From assembly GCA_030615745.1 (NCBI GenBank), contig JAUWYR010000003.1, positions 26,283-90,282 of the forward strand: 64,000 nucleotides of DNA. The letters are read 5' to 3'. Positions 1 to 10,508 of this stretch are shown here, piece by piece. The DNA comes from Candidatus Zixiibacteriota bacterium. Lineage in GTDB: Bacteria; Zixibacteria; MSB-5A5; SM23-73-2. The notes beneath the pieces were generated by a model that was given only the letters and a program-made list of their open reading frames with translations, was not told the origin of the DNA and did not search any database. Both the position numbers and the translations under genes were made by a program. Within the stretch, counting starts at the first letter, position 1, and each line of letters opens with the position of its first letter.

Positions 1-1
1 A

Positions 2-913
2 AGAAAAGGAATTTTGACCTCTAAGTTTAAGGATTTGGTGAGTCTTCCTGAAAATAAAAGACCGGAAGCTGGAGAAATAGCTAATGAGATTAAGTTAGAA
101 CTCCAGAAAATCGTAAGCCAAAAAATAGAAAAGTTAAAAATTAAGGGTAAAAAAGAGAAAGAGGAAACTTTCGATTACACTTTACCAGGCATAAAAATCG
201 CGACTGGAAAACTTCATCCTTTGACCCAAATATCTTCTCAGATAGTGGAGATATTTTATGGAATGGGATTTGAGGTGGTCTATGGTCCTTTTGTTGAGAC
301 CAACTATTATAATTTCGATGCTTTGAATTTTCCTTTGGATCATCCTGCTCGCGATATGATGGATACTTTCTATATTGATGAGAAAAGATTGTTAAGAACT
401 CACACCTCTCCAGTTCAAATACGAGTATTTGAGAGAAGGAAGCCTCCTGTTCGAATTTTAGCTCCAGGAAGGGTATACAGGAATGAAGCGATAAATGCTC
501 GTTCATATTGTGTATTCTATCAGGTAGAGGGTTTTTATGTTGATTACAATGTCACTATGGCTGATCTAAAAGGGGTGCTTTTAGCCTTTGTTCAGGAGCT
601 TTTCGGAAAAGATGTGAGCTTGAGATTCAGAGCGAGTTTTTTCCCCTTTACCGAGCCTTCAGCTGAAGTTGACATCTCCTGTGTTATATGTGGTGGAAAA
701 GGCTGTAGCGTTTGTAAACATAGAGGATGGCTCGAGATTGGCGGAGCTGGAATGATCGATCCCGAGGTTTTCAAAGCGGTTGGGTACGATCCCGAGACCT
801 ACTCTGGTTATGCTTTTGGAATGGGAATAGACCGGATGGCAATGCTCAAATACAGAATCGATGATATAAGGCTTTTCTATGAGAACGATTTAAGATTCTT
901 ACGTCAGTTCTAA
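2..913 (+). CDS. pheS: Phenylalanyl-tRNA synthetase alpha subunit (5' end lies outside the window)
   Basis: Frame is open to the window edge (RKGILTSKFKDLVSLP...). Class II aaRS motifs HPARDMMDTFY, LLRTHTSPVQIR, GAGMIDPEVF, GYAFGMGIDRMAMLKY. Followed directly by pheT. Confidence 0.96.
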   Translation, partial: RKGILTSKFKDLVSLPENKRPEAGEIANEIKLELQKIVSQKIEKLKIKGKKEKEETFDYTLPGIKIATGKLHPLTQISSQIVEIFYGMGFEVVYGPFVETNYYNFDALNFPLDHPARDMMDTFYIDEKRLLRTHTSPVQIRVFERRKPPVRILAPGRVYRNEAINARSYCVFYQVEGFYVDYNVTMADLKGVLLAFVQELFGKDVSLRFRASFFPFTEPSAEVDISCVICGGKGCSVCKHRGWLEIGGAGMIDPEVFKAVGYDPETYSGYAFGMGIDRMAMLKYRIDDIRLFYENDLRFLRQF

Positions 914-914
914 A

Positions 915-3293
915 ATGAAAGTAAGTTACAGTTGGCTTAAAGATTTTGTTGATATAGATTACCCACCTGAGGAGATTGCCTCTAAACTCACCCTTTCCGG
1001 GAGTGAGGTGGAGACTATTGATGTTATGGGATCGGATTTGAAAAATGTGGTTGTCGGGCAGGTCAAAAAAATAGATTCTCACCCTGAAGCTGAGAAATTG
1101 AAAATCTGCAAAGTTGATGTGGAAAAAGAGGTTCTTCAAATAGTCTGTGGAGCTTCTAATGTAAAAGTAAAAGCTAAAGTTCCGGTTGCCTTAATTGGTG
1201 CTAAGCTTTCAGATGGTAAAGAGATCGAAAAAACTAACCTGAAAGGGATTGACTCATCTGGAATGATATGTTCGGAGGCTGAGCTCGGTTTAGGTGAGGA
1301 TTCGCAAGGGATTATGATTTTGGATGACGAGCTTAGAGTTGGTGAAAATCTTAGCTCCGCTTTGGATTTAGAGGATTTTATCTTCAATTTAGATCTTACA
1401 CCAAACAGGCCAGATTGCCTTTCTATCTTGGGCGTTGCCAGAGAAATATCTGCTCTTTTTGGTTTACCATTAAAAAAACCTACTCCAGTAGTTGAAGAAG
1501 CAGAAATATTGGCTTCTTCTCAAATTAAAGTAAAAATAGATGAAGTTTCTTTTTGCCCTCGTTATACCTGTAGAATAATAAGGGATGTAAAAGTCAGACC
1601 CTCTCCTTTCTGGATTAGAAGAAGACTCCAGTCATGTGGTATTCGATCTATCAATAATGTTGTTGATGCGACCAATTACGTGATGTTGGAGTTAGGGCAT
1701 CCACTACATGCCTTTGATTATGACCTTTTCTCTCAAGGTGAGGTTGTGGTTCGAAAAGCATATCAAAAAGAAAAGTTTGTAACCTTAGATGGAACCGAAA
1801 GAGAACTTGACCCTGAGATTTTGTTGATCACCGATGGTCAGAGGCCGGTTGCAGTTGCAGGAATTATGGGAGGGTTTGAATCTGAGGTGAAAGAAAAGAC
1901 TAAAAACATCCTGCTCGAAAGCGCCTATTTTGACCCGGGTATAATCAGAAGGGGAAGAATCAAACTCGGAATCACCTCTGAGTCCTCTCACCGATTTGAA
2001 CGAGGAGCAGACCCTAATAACGTCGATTTCGCCTGTAATAGGGCAATGGAGCTTATTCATAAAATAGCTGGAGGTGAGGTCTTAAAAGGTTTAGTTGATA
2101 ATTACCCTAAAAAAATACAAGTTAAAAAAATCGATTTAAGACCGAAAAGGGTAAATCAGATTTTGGGAACAGAATTTTCATCATCTGAGATTTCACAAAT
2201 CCTCAAAAGCTTGGAATTCAAGTTAGAGGGAGATAAAGATCTTAAAGTTGAGGTTCCGACATTCAGACCGGATGTGACCCGTGAGATCGACCTTATTGAG
2301 GAAGTTGCTCGAATATATGGGTATGACCGTATCGAAACGCGAATGTGTGCTTCTGGAAATTTGGTTACCACTCTACCTCGAGAGGAAAAATTTTTAATAA
2401 GAGTAAAAGAGATTTTAAAAGGATTGGGTCTTTATGAGGTAGTAACTAACGATTTGGTCGATCCTGAGATGATGCAAAAAATCTTTCCTGAAAAAAAATC
2501 AGTCAAAATTCAAAATCCTTTAAGCCCAGACCTTTCAGTTTTGCGCACCTCTCTTTTTTTCGATCTCCTTTTAGTTGTGAGTCATAACAAGAAAAGAAAA
2601 GAAGACCAGGTGAAGATTTTTGAGATTGGGAAGGTGTTTAAAGACAGAGATGAAGGACTTCCAGAGGAGAAATACAAAATAGGAGTTGCTTTATCCGGAG
2701 CCCAAGAAGTTTTTTTCCGGAACAAAAAAATGGATTTAGAATTTTTCTACATAAAAGGGATTTTAGAGTCATTTTTTGAGAGCTTATCCATAGATTCCTT
2801 TATTCTAATACCTAATACATATCCATCTTTTTCAAAAGGTAGAAGTTTCGATATCAAAATCAAAAAGCAAAAAATAGGGTTTTTGGGTGAAGTTAATGAG
2901 AACATTTTAGGGGATTTTGATATTAAGGATAAAGTTTTTCTATGTGAAATAGATTTCGATTCACTTTTAAGCCGCCTTCCAGATAAGAGGTCATATCAGG
3001 CTTTGCCAAAGTTTCCTCCAGTGGATCGGGATATAGCCATTGTTGTGAATGATAACATCTTAGCTTTTGATGTTGAAAAATTGATCAAGAAAACTGGAGG
3101 AGAGATTTTGGAAAAAGTAACCCTTTTCGACCTTTACAGAGGAGCTCAAATCCCCTTGGGGAAAAAAAGCTTGGCATATTCTTTAAGATATAGGTCAAAA
3201 GAAAAGACCTTAACAGATGAGGATGTGAATAAAATTCATTCTGAGATAATAAAGATTTTGAAAAAAGAATTTGGAGCAAATTTGAGGAGTTAA
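915..3293 (+). CDS. pheT: Phenylalanyl-tRNA synthetase beta subunit
   Basis: 792 aa; MKVSYSWLKDFVDI start, EMAP-like tRNA-binding domain, B3/B4, B5 and C-terminal FDX-ACB-like domain; follows pheS. Confidence 0.96.
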   Translation: MKVSYSWLKDFVDIDYPPEEIASKLTLSGSEVETIDVMGSDLKNVVVGQVKKIDSHPEAEKLKICKVDVEKEVLQIVCGASNVKVKAKVPVALIGAKLSDGKEIEKTNLKGIDSSGMICSEAELGLGEDSQGIMILDDELRVGENLSSALDLEDFIFNLDLTPNRPDCLSILGVAREISALFGLPLKKPTPVVEEAEILASSQIKVKIDEVSFCPRYTCRIIRDVKVRPSPFWIRRRLQSCGIRSINNVVDATNYVMLELGHPLHAFDYDLFSQGEVVVRKAYQKEKFVTLDGTERELDPEILLITDGQRPVAVAGIMGGFESEVKEKTKNILLESAYFDPGIIRRGRIKLGITSESSHRFERGADPNNVDFACNRAMELIHKIAGGEVLKGLVDNYPKKIQVKKIDLRPKRVNQILGTEFSSSEISQILKSLEFKLEGDKDLKVEVPTFRPDVTREIDLIEEVARIYGYDRIETRMCASGNLVTTLPREEKFLIRVKEILKGLGLYEVVTNDLVDPEMMQKIFPEKKSVKIQNPLSPDLSVLRTSLFFDLLLVVSHNKKRKEDQVKIFEIGKVFKDRDEGLPEEKYKIGVALSGAQEVFFRNKKMDLEFFYIKGILESFFESLSIDSFILIPNTYPSFSKGRSFDIKIKKQKIGFLGEVNENILGDFDIKDKVFLCEIDFDSLLSRLPDKRSYQALPKFPPVDRDIAIVVNDNILAFDVEKLIKKTGGEILEKVTLFDLYRGAQIPLGKKSLAYSLRYRSKEKTLTDEDVNKIHSEIIKILKKEFGANLRS

Positions 3294-3314
3294 ACCCTAA
3301 AAAGAGGGGTTTTT

Positions 3315-3599
3315 ATGCAGATGGAAAATTTCAACCAGTTGGAACAGAGAATAATAAAAATAATTGCTCTAATAGACAAACTTAAGCAGGAAAACGAGCA
3401 GGTCACTAACTCCTATAATGGACTTGCATCCAAGATTTTCGAATTTGAGAAAAAAAATAAAAGTTTATTGGAGGAAAACGAACAGCTAAAAAAAGCCTTA
3501 AAGGATGTCGAAAATAAATTTAAAGAAAAAGAGAAAAAGATTAAAGAAAGGATGGATAGTCTTTTGAGCCGATTAAAAATGGTGGAGGAAATTGGGTAA
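3315..3599 (+). CDS. Small coiled-coil protein, possibly ZapB-like
   Basis: 94 aa, almost entirely heptad/charged coiled coil, directly upstream of zapA. Confidence 0.55.
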   Translation: MQMENFNQLEQRIIKIIALIDKLKQENEQVTNSYNGLASKIFEFEKKNKSLLEENEQLKKALKDVENKFKEKEKKIKERMDSLLSRLKMVEEIG

Positions 3600-3678
3600 A
3601 TTAGGACTTGACAAAGCAAATAATAATTTTTTATTAATAGTATAAACTATATAGTGGGGTTAGAGCAAAACTTTATTT

Positions 3679-3984
3679 ATGGAAGATAAAAAACAGATAG
3701 TAAGAGTGAACATTATGGGAGAGGATTATCCTATAAAAGCTGATGCTGATAGAAGCTATATTTTGCAGGTTGCAAAATATGTAGATTCGAAGATGCAAGA
3801 GGTTGCAAATAGAATCTCAGTTCACTCTCCTGTCAAAGTGGCAGTTTTGGCAGCAATGAATATTGCAGGTGAGCTTTTTAAAGAAAGATTAGATAAAGAC
3901 AAAAGATTATCAGATATAGAGGAAAGAGCACAATCACTTTTACAATGGCTCGATAGTAAGATAATAGAAGAAGATTTGCAATAG
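3679..3984 (+). CDS. zapA: Cell division protein ZapA
   Basis: 101 aa; VRVNIMGEDYPIKADADRSYILQVAKYVDSKMQEVA and VAVLAAMNIAGELF are typical of ZapA. Confidence 0.85.
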   Translation: MEDKKQIVRVNIMGEDYPIKADADRSYILQVAKYVDSKMQEVANRISVHSPVKVAVLAAMNIAGELFKERLDKDKRLSDIEERAQSLLQWLDSKIIEEDLQ

Positions 3985-4010
3985 TTGTAAAAGGGATTTT
4001 TTGCTTTTAA

Positions 4011-4065
4011 CCCCATTTTAGCTTTTTGAGACTTATGTCTCAAAAAAGTTCGAAGTGGGGTTTTT
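4011..4065 (+). terminator. Nested hairpin terminator between zapA and rny
   Basis: CCCCA ... inner hairpin TTTTTTGAGAC/TTAT/GTCTCAAAAAA ... TGGGG followed by TTTTTG. Confidence 0.6.
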
Positions 4066-4082
4066 GTTTTGGAGGTGGAAAG

Positions 4083-5645
4083 ATGAATAGTATTATGTTA
4101 ATCGGGATAATTGGGGTGGTAGCTTTTATAGCTTTTTTTGTGGGATGGTTTATTAGCAGGAGAATAGGGGAGTCAAGATTAGCAAGGGCTGAGGAGCTGG
4201 CTAAAAAAATCATAGAGGAGGCAGAAAAAGAGGCGGAGATCAAGAAAAAAGAAGCAACTCTTGAGGCAAGGGATGAATGGTTTAAAGCCAAATCAAATTT
4301 CGAGAAAGAACTTCACTTTAAAAAAGCTGAGTTTTCCCGACGTGAAAAAAAGCTTTATGAAAGGGAATCCTATCTGGACAGAAAAGTTGATATTCTGAAT
4401 AAAAAAGAAAGGGATGTCCAGAACAAGGAGAGGATATTATATGCCAGGGATAAAGCGATCAACTTTCAGGAAAAAGAGCTCCAAAGATTGATAGCTGCTC
4501 AGAACAAGCAGCTCGAAAGAATAGCTCAGATGAGTCAGGAGGAGGCGAAAAAACTATTGATGCAGAATTTGGAAGCTCAAGCCAGGCAGGATGCTACCCA
4601 AATGATTAAGGAGATAAAAGATAAGGCAGAGCAGACCGCGGAAAAGGAAGCCAAAAATATAATTATCTCAGCAATACAGAGGTGCGCAGCTGATTATACA
4701 GTTGAATCCACTGTCTCGGTAGTGAATCTTCCAAACGAGGAAATGAAAGGGAGAATAATAGGAAGGGAGGGGAGAAATATAAGGTCTTTAGAGACTGAGA
4801 CCGGAATAGATGTTATCGTGGATGATACTCCGGAGGCGGTCATTCTTTCTGGATATGATCCTATCAGAAGGGAGATTGCTAAAATGGCTCTCGAAAGGTT
4901 AGTTATGGATGGACGTATTCATCCCGCACGTATCGAGGAGGTAGTTGCAAAAGCTAAAAAGGAGATGGAGATTTTAATAAGGGAGATCGGTGAACAGGCT
5001 TGCTTTGATGTTGGAATTCACGGTCTTCATCCTGAGTTGATCAAACTTTTAGGGAAACTACACTTCCGCACAAGTTATGGTCAGAATGTCCTGCAACATT
5101 CCAAGGAAGTGGCTTTTTTGGCTGGACTGATGGCAGCTGAGCTGAGCTTAGATGCAAACTTAGCAAAAAGGGCTGGGCTTTTACACGACATAGGAAAAAC
5201 AGTGGATAAGGAGACCGAGGGAACCCATTCCCAGATCGGGTATAATTTAACTTTGAAATATGGGGAGCATCCTTTAGTTTTAAATGCCATTGCTGCCCAT
5301 CATGAGGATGTGCCCCATGAATCTCCCTATTCGGTATTAGTTCAGGCAGCTGATGCCATATCCGGAGCCAGACCAGGTGCTCGCAGGGAGACTTTAGAGG
5401 GGTATATCAAAAGACTGCAGAAATTGGAGGAGCTGGCTGACTCCTTTAAAGGAGTAGCTAAAGCCTATGCCATTCAGGCTGGAAGGGAGGTAAGGATAAT
5501 AGTAGAACATAACTTAGTAGATGATACAAAAGCATCTGAACTCGCCTCTGAAATTTCCAAGAAGATCGAGGCTGAGCTCGAATACCCTGGTCAGATTAAG
5601 GTAACGGTGATTCGGGAGATCCGAGCAGTTGAGTATGCTAAATAG
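4083..5645 (+). CDS. rny: Ribonuclease Y
   Basis: N-terminal TM helix, long coiled coil, KH domain ([15 protein letters not shown]) and HD domain (LLHDIGK). Start moved to ATG 4083, which follows GGAGGTGG. Confidence 0.95.
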   Translation: MNSIMLIGIIGVVAFIAFFVGWFISRRIGESRLARAEELAKKIIEEAEKEAEIKKKEATLEARDEWFKAKSNFEKELHFKKAEFSRREKKLYERESYLDRKVDILNKKERDVQNKERILYARDKAINFQEKELQRLIAAQNKQLERIAQMSQEEAKKLLMQNLEAQARQDATQMIKEIKDKAEQTAEKEAKNIIISAIQRCAADYTVESTVSVVNLPNEEMKGRIIGREGRNIRSLETETGIDVIVDDTPEAVILSGYDPIRREIAKMALERLVMDGRIHPARIEEVVAKAKKEMEILIREIGEQACFDVGIHGLHPELIKLLGKLHFRTSYGQNVLQHSKEVAFLAGLMAAELSLDANLAKRAGLLHDIGKTVDKETEGTHSQIGYNLTLKYGEHPLVLNAIAAHHEDVPHESPYSVLVQAADAISGARPGARRETLEGYIKRLQKLEELADSFKGVAKAYAIQAGREVRIIVEHNLVDDTKASELASEISKKIEAELEYPGQIKVTVIREIRAVEYAK

Positions 5646-5665
5646 TTTGAGACCAAGGAGAGATT

Positions 5666-6460
5666 TTGAAGATACTTTTCATAGCTGATATTGTGGGAAG
5701 ACCTGGAAGATGGGCTTGCTCCCAGCTCCTTCCTGATCTTAAAAGAAGTTTAGATATTGACTTTGTTATCGCCAATGTGGAAAATGCAGCAGGTGGATTC
5801 GGGCTGACCAAAGAGATCACCCAAAAGATATTTACTTATGGAGTTGATTGTCAGACCTCTGGAAACCACATCTGGGATAGAAAAGAGATTTTCCCATATC
5901 TGGATTGTGAATCACATCTTTTAAGACCTGCTAACTATCCTGAAGGGGCTCCGGGCAGAGGTTGGGGAATTTATCAGACGAAAAAAATGGATAAAGTAGG
6001 GGTGTTGAATATTCAGGGAAGGACTTTTATGTGGGAAATAGACTGTCCTTTTAGAACCTCAAAGAAGCTGATCCAGAGCCTAAAGACCGATACAAAAGTG
6101 ATAATTGTTGATCTCCATGCTGAGGCAACTTCCGAGAAAATGGCTTTGGGATGGTATCTGGATGGAGAGGTCTCTGCTGTTGTTGGTTCTCATACCCATA
6201 TTCAAACAGCAGATGAGGTGATTTTGCCAAATGGAACAGCCTATATAACTGATGCTGGGATGACCGGTTCTCACGATTCGGTTATAGGAATAAGAAAGGA
6301 AGATGCAATCAAAAGATTTTTAACCCAGATCCCTCACAGGTTTAGACTGGGTCTATCGGATATAAAATTTTGTGGTGTTTTAATCGAACTTGATACTCAA
6401 TCAGGAAAAGCAAAAAAAATTGAAAGATTAAAAATAGATGTGCCACAAGAGGAAACTTGA
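5666..6460 (+). CDS. YmdB-family metallophosphoesterase
   Basis: MKILFIADIVGRPGR start, NHIWD, VDLHAEATSEK, VVGSHTHIQTADE; located next to rny. Confidence 0.92.
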   Translation: MKILFIADIVGRPGRWACSQLLPDLKRSLDIDFVIANVENAAGGFGLTKEITQKIFTYGVDCQTSGNHIWDRKEIFPYLDCESHLLRPANYPEGAPGRGWGIYQTKKMDKVGVLNIQGRTFMWEIDCPFRTSKKLIQSLKTDTKVIIVDLHAEATSEKMALGWYLDGEVSAVVGSHTHIQTADEVILPNGTAYITDAGMTGSHDSVIGIRKEDAIKRFLTQIPHRFRLGLSDIKFCGVLIELDTQSGKAKKIERLKIDVPQEET

Positions 6461-6473
6461 GGTTAAAAAATAG

Positions 6474-6543
6474 AAAATGGTAAACAAAAAACGGAAAACA
6501 GTAAACAATTTTGAATTTTTCATTTTAAATTTTGAATTAAATG
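6474..6543. repeat. Degenerate 7-bp periodic array
   Basis: Reads aaaatgg taaacaa aaaacgg aaaacag taaacaa ttttgaa tttttca ttttaaa ttttgaa ttaaatg; runs into the folD start codon. Confidence 0.55.
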
Positions 6544-7431
6544 GCTGAGATAATAGACGGAAAAAAAATAGCTTCGGAGATAAAAGAAGAGGTCAAATCT
6601 GAGATTGAAAAGCTAAAATCTAAGGGCATAACTGTTGGTTTAGCAGCGGTTTTGGTGGGAGAAGATCCACCATCCCAGGTATATATTGGGATGAAATCGA
6701 AAGCATGCCAAAAGGTAGAAATATACTCTGAGGTTTTAAAATTCCCGCAACAGACACCCGAGTCAGAGCTTTTATCTCAAATAGATGTGTTGAATAAAAG
6801 ACCTGATATTCACGGGATATTAGTTCAGCTACCTTTGCCTTTTCATATAAAAGAGGATAAGATGATACAAAGAATAGACCCTAAAAAGGACGTGGATGGA
6901 TTTCATCCTTTTAATGTGGGGATGATGGTGGTGGGAAAACCGATTTTTTTACCCTGCACACCTTTTGGTATTCAACAGCTTTTGACAAGAAGTGGTAACG
7001 ACCCTTCTGGAAAACATGTGGTAATTTTAGGTCGCGGTAACATAGTTGGAAGACCTCTCTCGATTCTCCTTTCACAAAAAGCCCCTGGAGCTAATGCCAC
7101 TGTTACTCTTTGCCATACCAAAACTGACAATATGAGTGAGTTGACAAAAAAGGCAGATATTTTAGTTGCTGCGATGGGAAAACCAAAATTCGTCACTAAG
7201 GATATGGTTAAAAAAGATGCAGTGGTGATCGATGTGGGAGTAAATAGAATAGAGGATCCTCAGTCAAAAAAAGGGTACAGATTGGTAGGAGATGTAGATT
7301 TTGAATCGGTCAAAGAGATTGCCAAATCGATCACTCCTGTTCCAGGAGGAGTTGGTCCTATGACAGTGGCAATGCTTCTTTGTAATACTCTAAAAGCGGC
7401 TAAGCTTCAGACAAAAATTTCTGTCCTATAA
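6541..7431 (+). CDS. folD: Methylenetetrahydrofolate dehydrogenase / methenyl-THF cyclohydrolase
   Basis: VGEDPPSQVYIGMKSKAC, HGILVQLPLP, GRGNIVGRPLSILL, TPVPGGVGPMTVAML. Confidence 0.96.
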   Translation: MAEIIDGKKIASEIKEEVKSEIEKLKSKGITVGLAAVLVGEDPPSQVYIGMKSKACQKVEIYSEVLKFPQQTPESELLSQIDVLNKRPDIHGILVQLPLPFHIKEDKMIQRIDPKKDVDGFHPFNVGMMVVGKPIFLPCTPFGIQQLLTRSGNDPSGKHVVILGRGNIVGRPLSILLSQKAPGANATVTLCHTKTDNMSELTKKADILVAAMGKPKFVTKDMVKKDAVVIDVGVNRIEDPQSKKGYRLVGDVDFESVKEIAKSITPVPGGVGPMTVAMLLCNTLKAAKLQTKISVL

Positions 7432-7448
7432 AATAAATCAGAAATAAC

Positions 7449-7477
7449 TTGACTTTTTAAAGGCGGGTCAATATACT
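7449..7477 (+). promoter_or_regulatory. Sigma70-like promoter for the RRM gene
   Basis: TTGACT - 17 nt - TATACT, about 175 nt upstream of the RRM start. Confidence 0.55.
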
Positions 7478-7651
7478 GATAATAGATTTTATCAATCTCA
7501 GGTCTAAACGATACTGAGAGAATAATAGACTAAAAACCCGAGGCTATATAGACTTCTTCAAAAAAATAAAATTCTAAAAAAGAAAAACTTTAAGTAAGGC
7601 TTAAGATTCCATTTCTACCCAGAGCTTTACTTTATCAGAAAAGGAGAGAAG

Positions 7652-7963
7652 ATGAAAGGTAGTAAATTGTATGTTGGAAATTTAAGTTACTCCATTGGAG
7701 AAAATGACTTAAGGGATGCATTTTCCGAGTTTGGAAATGTAACCTCTGTTAATATTCTCACTGGGAGAGGATTCGCCTTTGTTGAGATGGAGACTCCAGA
7801 AGCAGCCCAAAATGCAATGGAGGCTTTGGATGGGAAGGAGTTAGATGGTCGTAAACTAAGGGTGGATGAGGCAAAACCGCAACAAAAGCAGAAAAGAGGA
7901 GGCTTTAGTAAAGGCGGAGATAGAAAGGATTTTGGAAAAGGAAAAAGACGACCCAGGTGGTAA
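7652..7963 (+). CDS. RRM-type RNA-binding protein with basic C-terminal tail
   Basis: KLYVGNLSY (RNP2), GRGFAFVEM (RNP1), Lys/Arg/Gly-rich tail. Confidence 0.93.
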   Translation: MKGSKLYVGNLSYSIGENDLRDAFSEFGNVTSVNILTGRGFAFVEMETPEAAQNAMEALDGKELDGRKLRVDEAKPQQKQKRGGFSKGGDRKDFGKGKRRPRW

Positions 7964-8119
7964 AGATTCTATAAATTTCCAACATTAGCTAAAAGCTTCA
8001 AAAGATCTGTTTGATCTTATTGTAACGAAATTAAAGAAAGGAATTTCTGAGAGAGCAGGGCAGGTTGCCCTGCTTTTCTGTTTATCAGGAACCGAAAATA
8101 GGTCTCTAATTTTTTGTTC

Positions 8120-8780
8120 TGTCAGGAGCTACTCCTGACAGGGGGTGTCAGGTCTGAGGACCTGACACAACATAAAGGGAGGGGATAAACCCCTCCCCTA
8201 CGGGTGGTCAGTGAAAAGAGGCTGGAGATTTGAGAAAGAGAAAAAAGTTCAGTAGACAGTAGTCAGTATACAGTGAACAGTAGACAGAAAACGGGAAACA
8301 GAAAAAAAAACCTTAATATAGTGGCGTCAGGAGTTTCCTCCTGATGCTTTTTCTGTCGGGAGGTAACTTTTGACAGCACTTTGTAAGGAGTGCGATCCCG
8401 CCTTTGGCGGGACGCATGCAATCCATATGGATTGCACTCCATAAAAGGTCAAGGGTGCCCTCACCCTTGACTAACGAGTGTAGCGTCTATGTTAGTGCGG
8501 GAATTGGATTTCCCGCACGGGGGTAAGGTTGGGGAATTCCAATTCCCCAACCAACAAAAAACGTCTGGGATAAACCCAGACGCTACGACTGATCTGGTGG
8601 CACAGAATCCTGACGGGTCAGCCTGCCCGGCCAGGGGGGACCCGGCAGGCACGTAATTTGTCAAGTTGCATCGGGGTACCTTACCCCGATGCAAAAGAAT
8701 AGGAACAGGTTTTCAAACCTGTCCTGGACCCTTAATTTGAGGATTTTGAAAGTAAAGCTGAAGCTTTACACTCCAGAAGA
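8120..8780. repeat. Palindrome island: at least ten consecutive inverted repeats
   Basis: Hairpins read directly, including TGTCAGGAG/cta/CTCCTGACA (8120-8140), GTGTCAGGTC/tgag/GACCTGACAC (8145-8168), GTCAAGGGTG/ccct/CACCCTTGAC (8448-8471), GGTTGGGGAATT/cc/AATTCCCCAACC (8527-8552), CGTCTGGG/ataaa/CCCAGACG (8562-8582), TTGCATCGGGGTA/cct/TACCCCGATGCAA (8666-8694). Confidence 0.85.
8250..8301. repeat. Degenerate 7-bp periodic array
   Basis: cagtaga cagtagt cagtata cagtgaa cagtaga cagaaaa cgggaaa cag. Confidence 0.7.
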
Positions 8781-8911
8781 AAATTACATCAAATTTTTTT
8801 TGGAGGTTAGATCAATAATACTTCCCGGTATTATTTTGAAAAATCTGCAAAAATCAATTGACAGAAAAGGATTTTTTTGTAAATTAGATAAAAAGTTACT
8901 TTTAAAACGTT

Positions 8912-9418
8912 ATGCTTAGCAGAGCTGTCTTGGTTTTGAATCAAAATTATGAGCCCTTATCTGTATGTACAGTTAAAAGGGCTGTGGTTATGCTTTTTTT
9001 GGGCAAGGTGGAGCTGGTGGAAAAATACGATGGTTATAGGCTTCATTCGGTCACTTTGGTTGTGCCAGTTCCGAGCGTGGTGAGATTGGGATTTTATGTA
9101 AAGTTTCCTCAAAAAAAGATACTTTTAACAAGGAAAAATATTGTCAAACGGGATAGACATACCTGCCAGTATTGCGGAGAAAGCCATACCCAGATGACGG
9201 TTGACCATGTTATTCCCAAAATCTATGGAGGAACAGATTCCTGGGAGAATTTAGTCTGCGCCTGCATTGAATGTAATAACATCAAGGGAAATCGAACCCC
9301 GGAGCAAGCTGGATTGAAACTATTGAGAAAACCTAAAAAACCCAATCATATCACCTTCATCCGTCAGTTCGTTGGAATAGTGGATGATAAATGGAGGCGG
9401 TATCTATTTTTAGATTAA
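8912..9418 (+). CDS. HNH endonuclease family protein
   Basis: RDRHTCQYCGESHTQMTVDHVIPKIYGGTDSWENLVCACIECNNIKGNRTP is a Zn-ribbon HNH motif. Confidence 0.92.
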   Translation: MLSRAVLVLNQNYEPLSVCTVKRAVVMLFLGKVELVEKYDGYRLHSVTLVVPVPSVVRLGFYVKFPQKKILLTRKNIVKRDRHTCQYCGESHTQMTVDHVIPKIYGGTDSWENLVCACIECNNIKGNRTPEQAGLKLLRKPKKPNHITFIRQFVGIVDDKWRRYLFLD

Positions 9419-9470
9419 AAAATCTTTGCGGATGCATCTTGAGATTTTACAAAAATTCTAAATTAAAAAC

Positions 9471-9496
9471 AAAGCGAGGTTTTTCCTCGCTTTAAT
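9471..9496 (+). terminator. Intrinsic-like hairpin downstream of the HNH gene
   Basis: AAAGCGAGG/TTTTT/CCTCGCTTT. Confidence 0.6.
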
Positions 9497-9517
9497 AATA
9501 AAAAGTAAAGGAAAAAA

Positions 9518-10498
9518 ATGGCAAAAGATGTTATCCTTTCTGGAATGCAACCCACTGGAAAATTGCATTTAGGGAATTTAGAAGGAGCTTTAAAAAATTG
9601 GGTAAGTTTGCAGAACGATTATCAGATGTATTGCTGTATTGTGGACTGGCATTCTTTAACCTCTGATTATGCTCATACAGGTGATTTAAAGGAAAGGATT
9701 TTCGAGATGGCTATGGATTATTTAGCTTCAGGCTTGAACCCAGAAAAATGCGCTATTTTTGTTCAATCTCAGATCAAAGAGCATGCTGAATTGCATCTAC
9801 TTTTTTCAATGCTTGTTCCTGTTCCAAGGTTGGCTCGTGTGCCCTCTTTCAAAGAAAAGAGAAAGGAGCTGGGGCTTGATAGTTATGGTTTTTTAGGCTA
9901 TCCCGTGCTTCAGGCTGCAGATATATTGATTTACAAAGCTAAATATGTTCCAGTGGGGCAGGACCAACTACCTCATATAGAGCTAACCAGGGAGATTGCA
10001 AGGAAATTTAATAGCTTTTATGGAGATGTTTTCCCTGAGCCTGAGGCAAAGCTAACTAAGTTTCCAGTAATTCCAGGAATTGATGGCAGGAAAATGAGCA
10101 AGTCCTACAATAACGATATAACCATAGCGGAGTCCCCGGAGGAGACCACCGTAAAGATTATGAAGATGTATACTGACCCCAAAAAGATATATAAGGGCGA
10201 TCCTGGTCATCCAGAGGAATGCCCGGTCTATCTTTTACACCAGATCTATACTCTCGATTATGAAAAGATTTATCCTGTCTGTCATTCAGGTGAATTAGGA
10301 TGTGTGGAGTGCAAGAAGATTTTAGCCAAGAATTTGAACAAAGCTTTAGAACTAATAAGGGCTAAAAGAAAAGAGCTGGAGGAGAATCCAGAAATCGTAA
10401 AGTCTGCCTTAGAATCTGGAGCAAAAAAGGCTCAGAAGAAAGCCAAAGAGACAATGAAAGATGTTAGAAAAGCTATAGGGCTTTGCGGAGCATCTTGA
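9518..10498 (+). CDS. trpS: Tryptophanyl-tRNA synthetase
   Basis: GMQPTGKLHLGNLEGALKNW (HIGH-like), GRKMSKSYNN (KMSKS). Confidence 0.96.
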   Translation: MAKDVILSGMQPTGKLHLGNLEGALKNWVSLQNDYQMYCCIVDWHSLTSDYAHTGDLKERIFEMAMDYLASGLNPEKCAIFVQSQIKEHAELHLLFSMLVPVPRLARVPSFKEKRKELGLDSYGFLGYPVLQAADILIYKAKYVPVGQDQLPHIELTREIARKFNSFYGDVFPEPEAKLTKFPVIPGIDGRKMSKSYNNDITIAESPEETTVKIMKMYTDPKKIYKGDPGHPEECPVYLLHQIYTLDYEKIYPVCHSGELGCVECKKILAKNLNKALELIRAKRKELEENPEIVKSALESGAKKAQKKAKETMKDVRKAIGLCGAS

Positions 10499-10508
10499 CG
10501 ATTTTAAG

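Noticed and set aside
5666-6460. rny-ymdB adjacency as a novel unit
   Set aside because: This gene pairing is common in many bacteria.
8461-8919. ORFs 8461..8694 (-) and 8689..8919 (+)
   Set aside because: They lie across stacked palindromes with no RBS or recognisable domain; treated as spurious.
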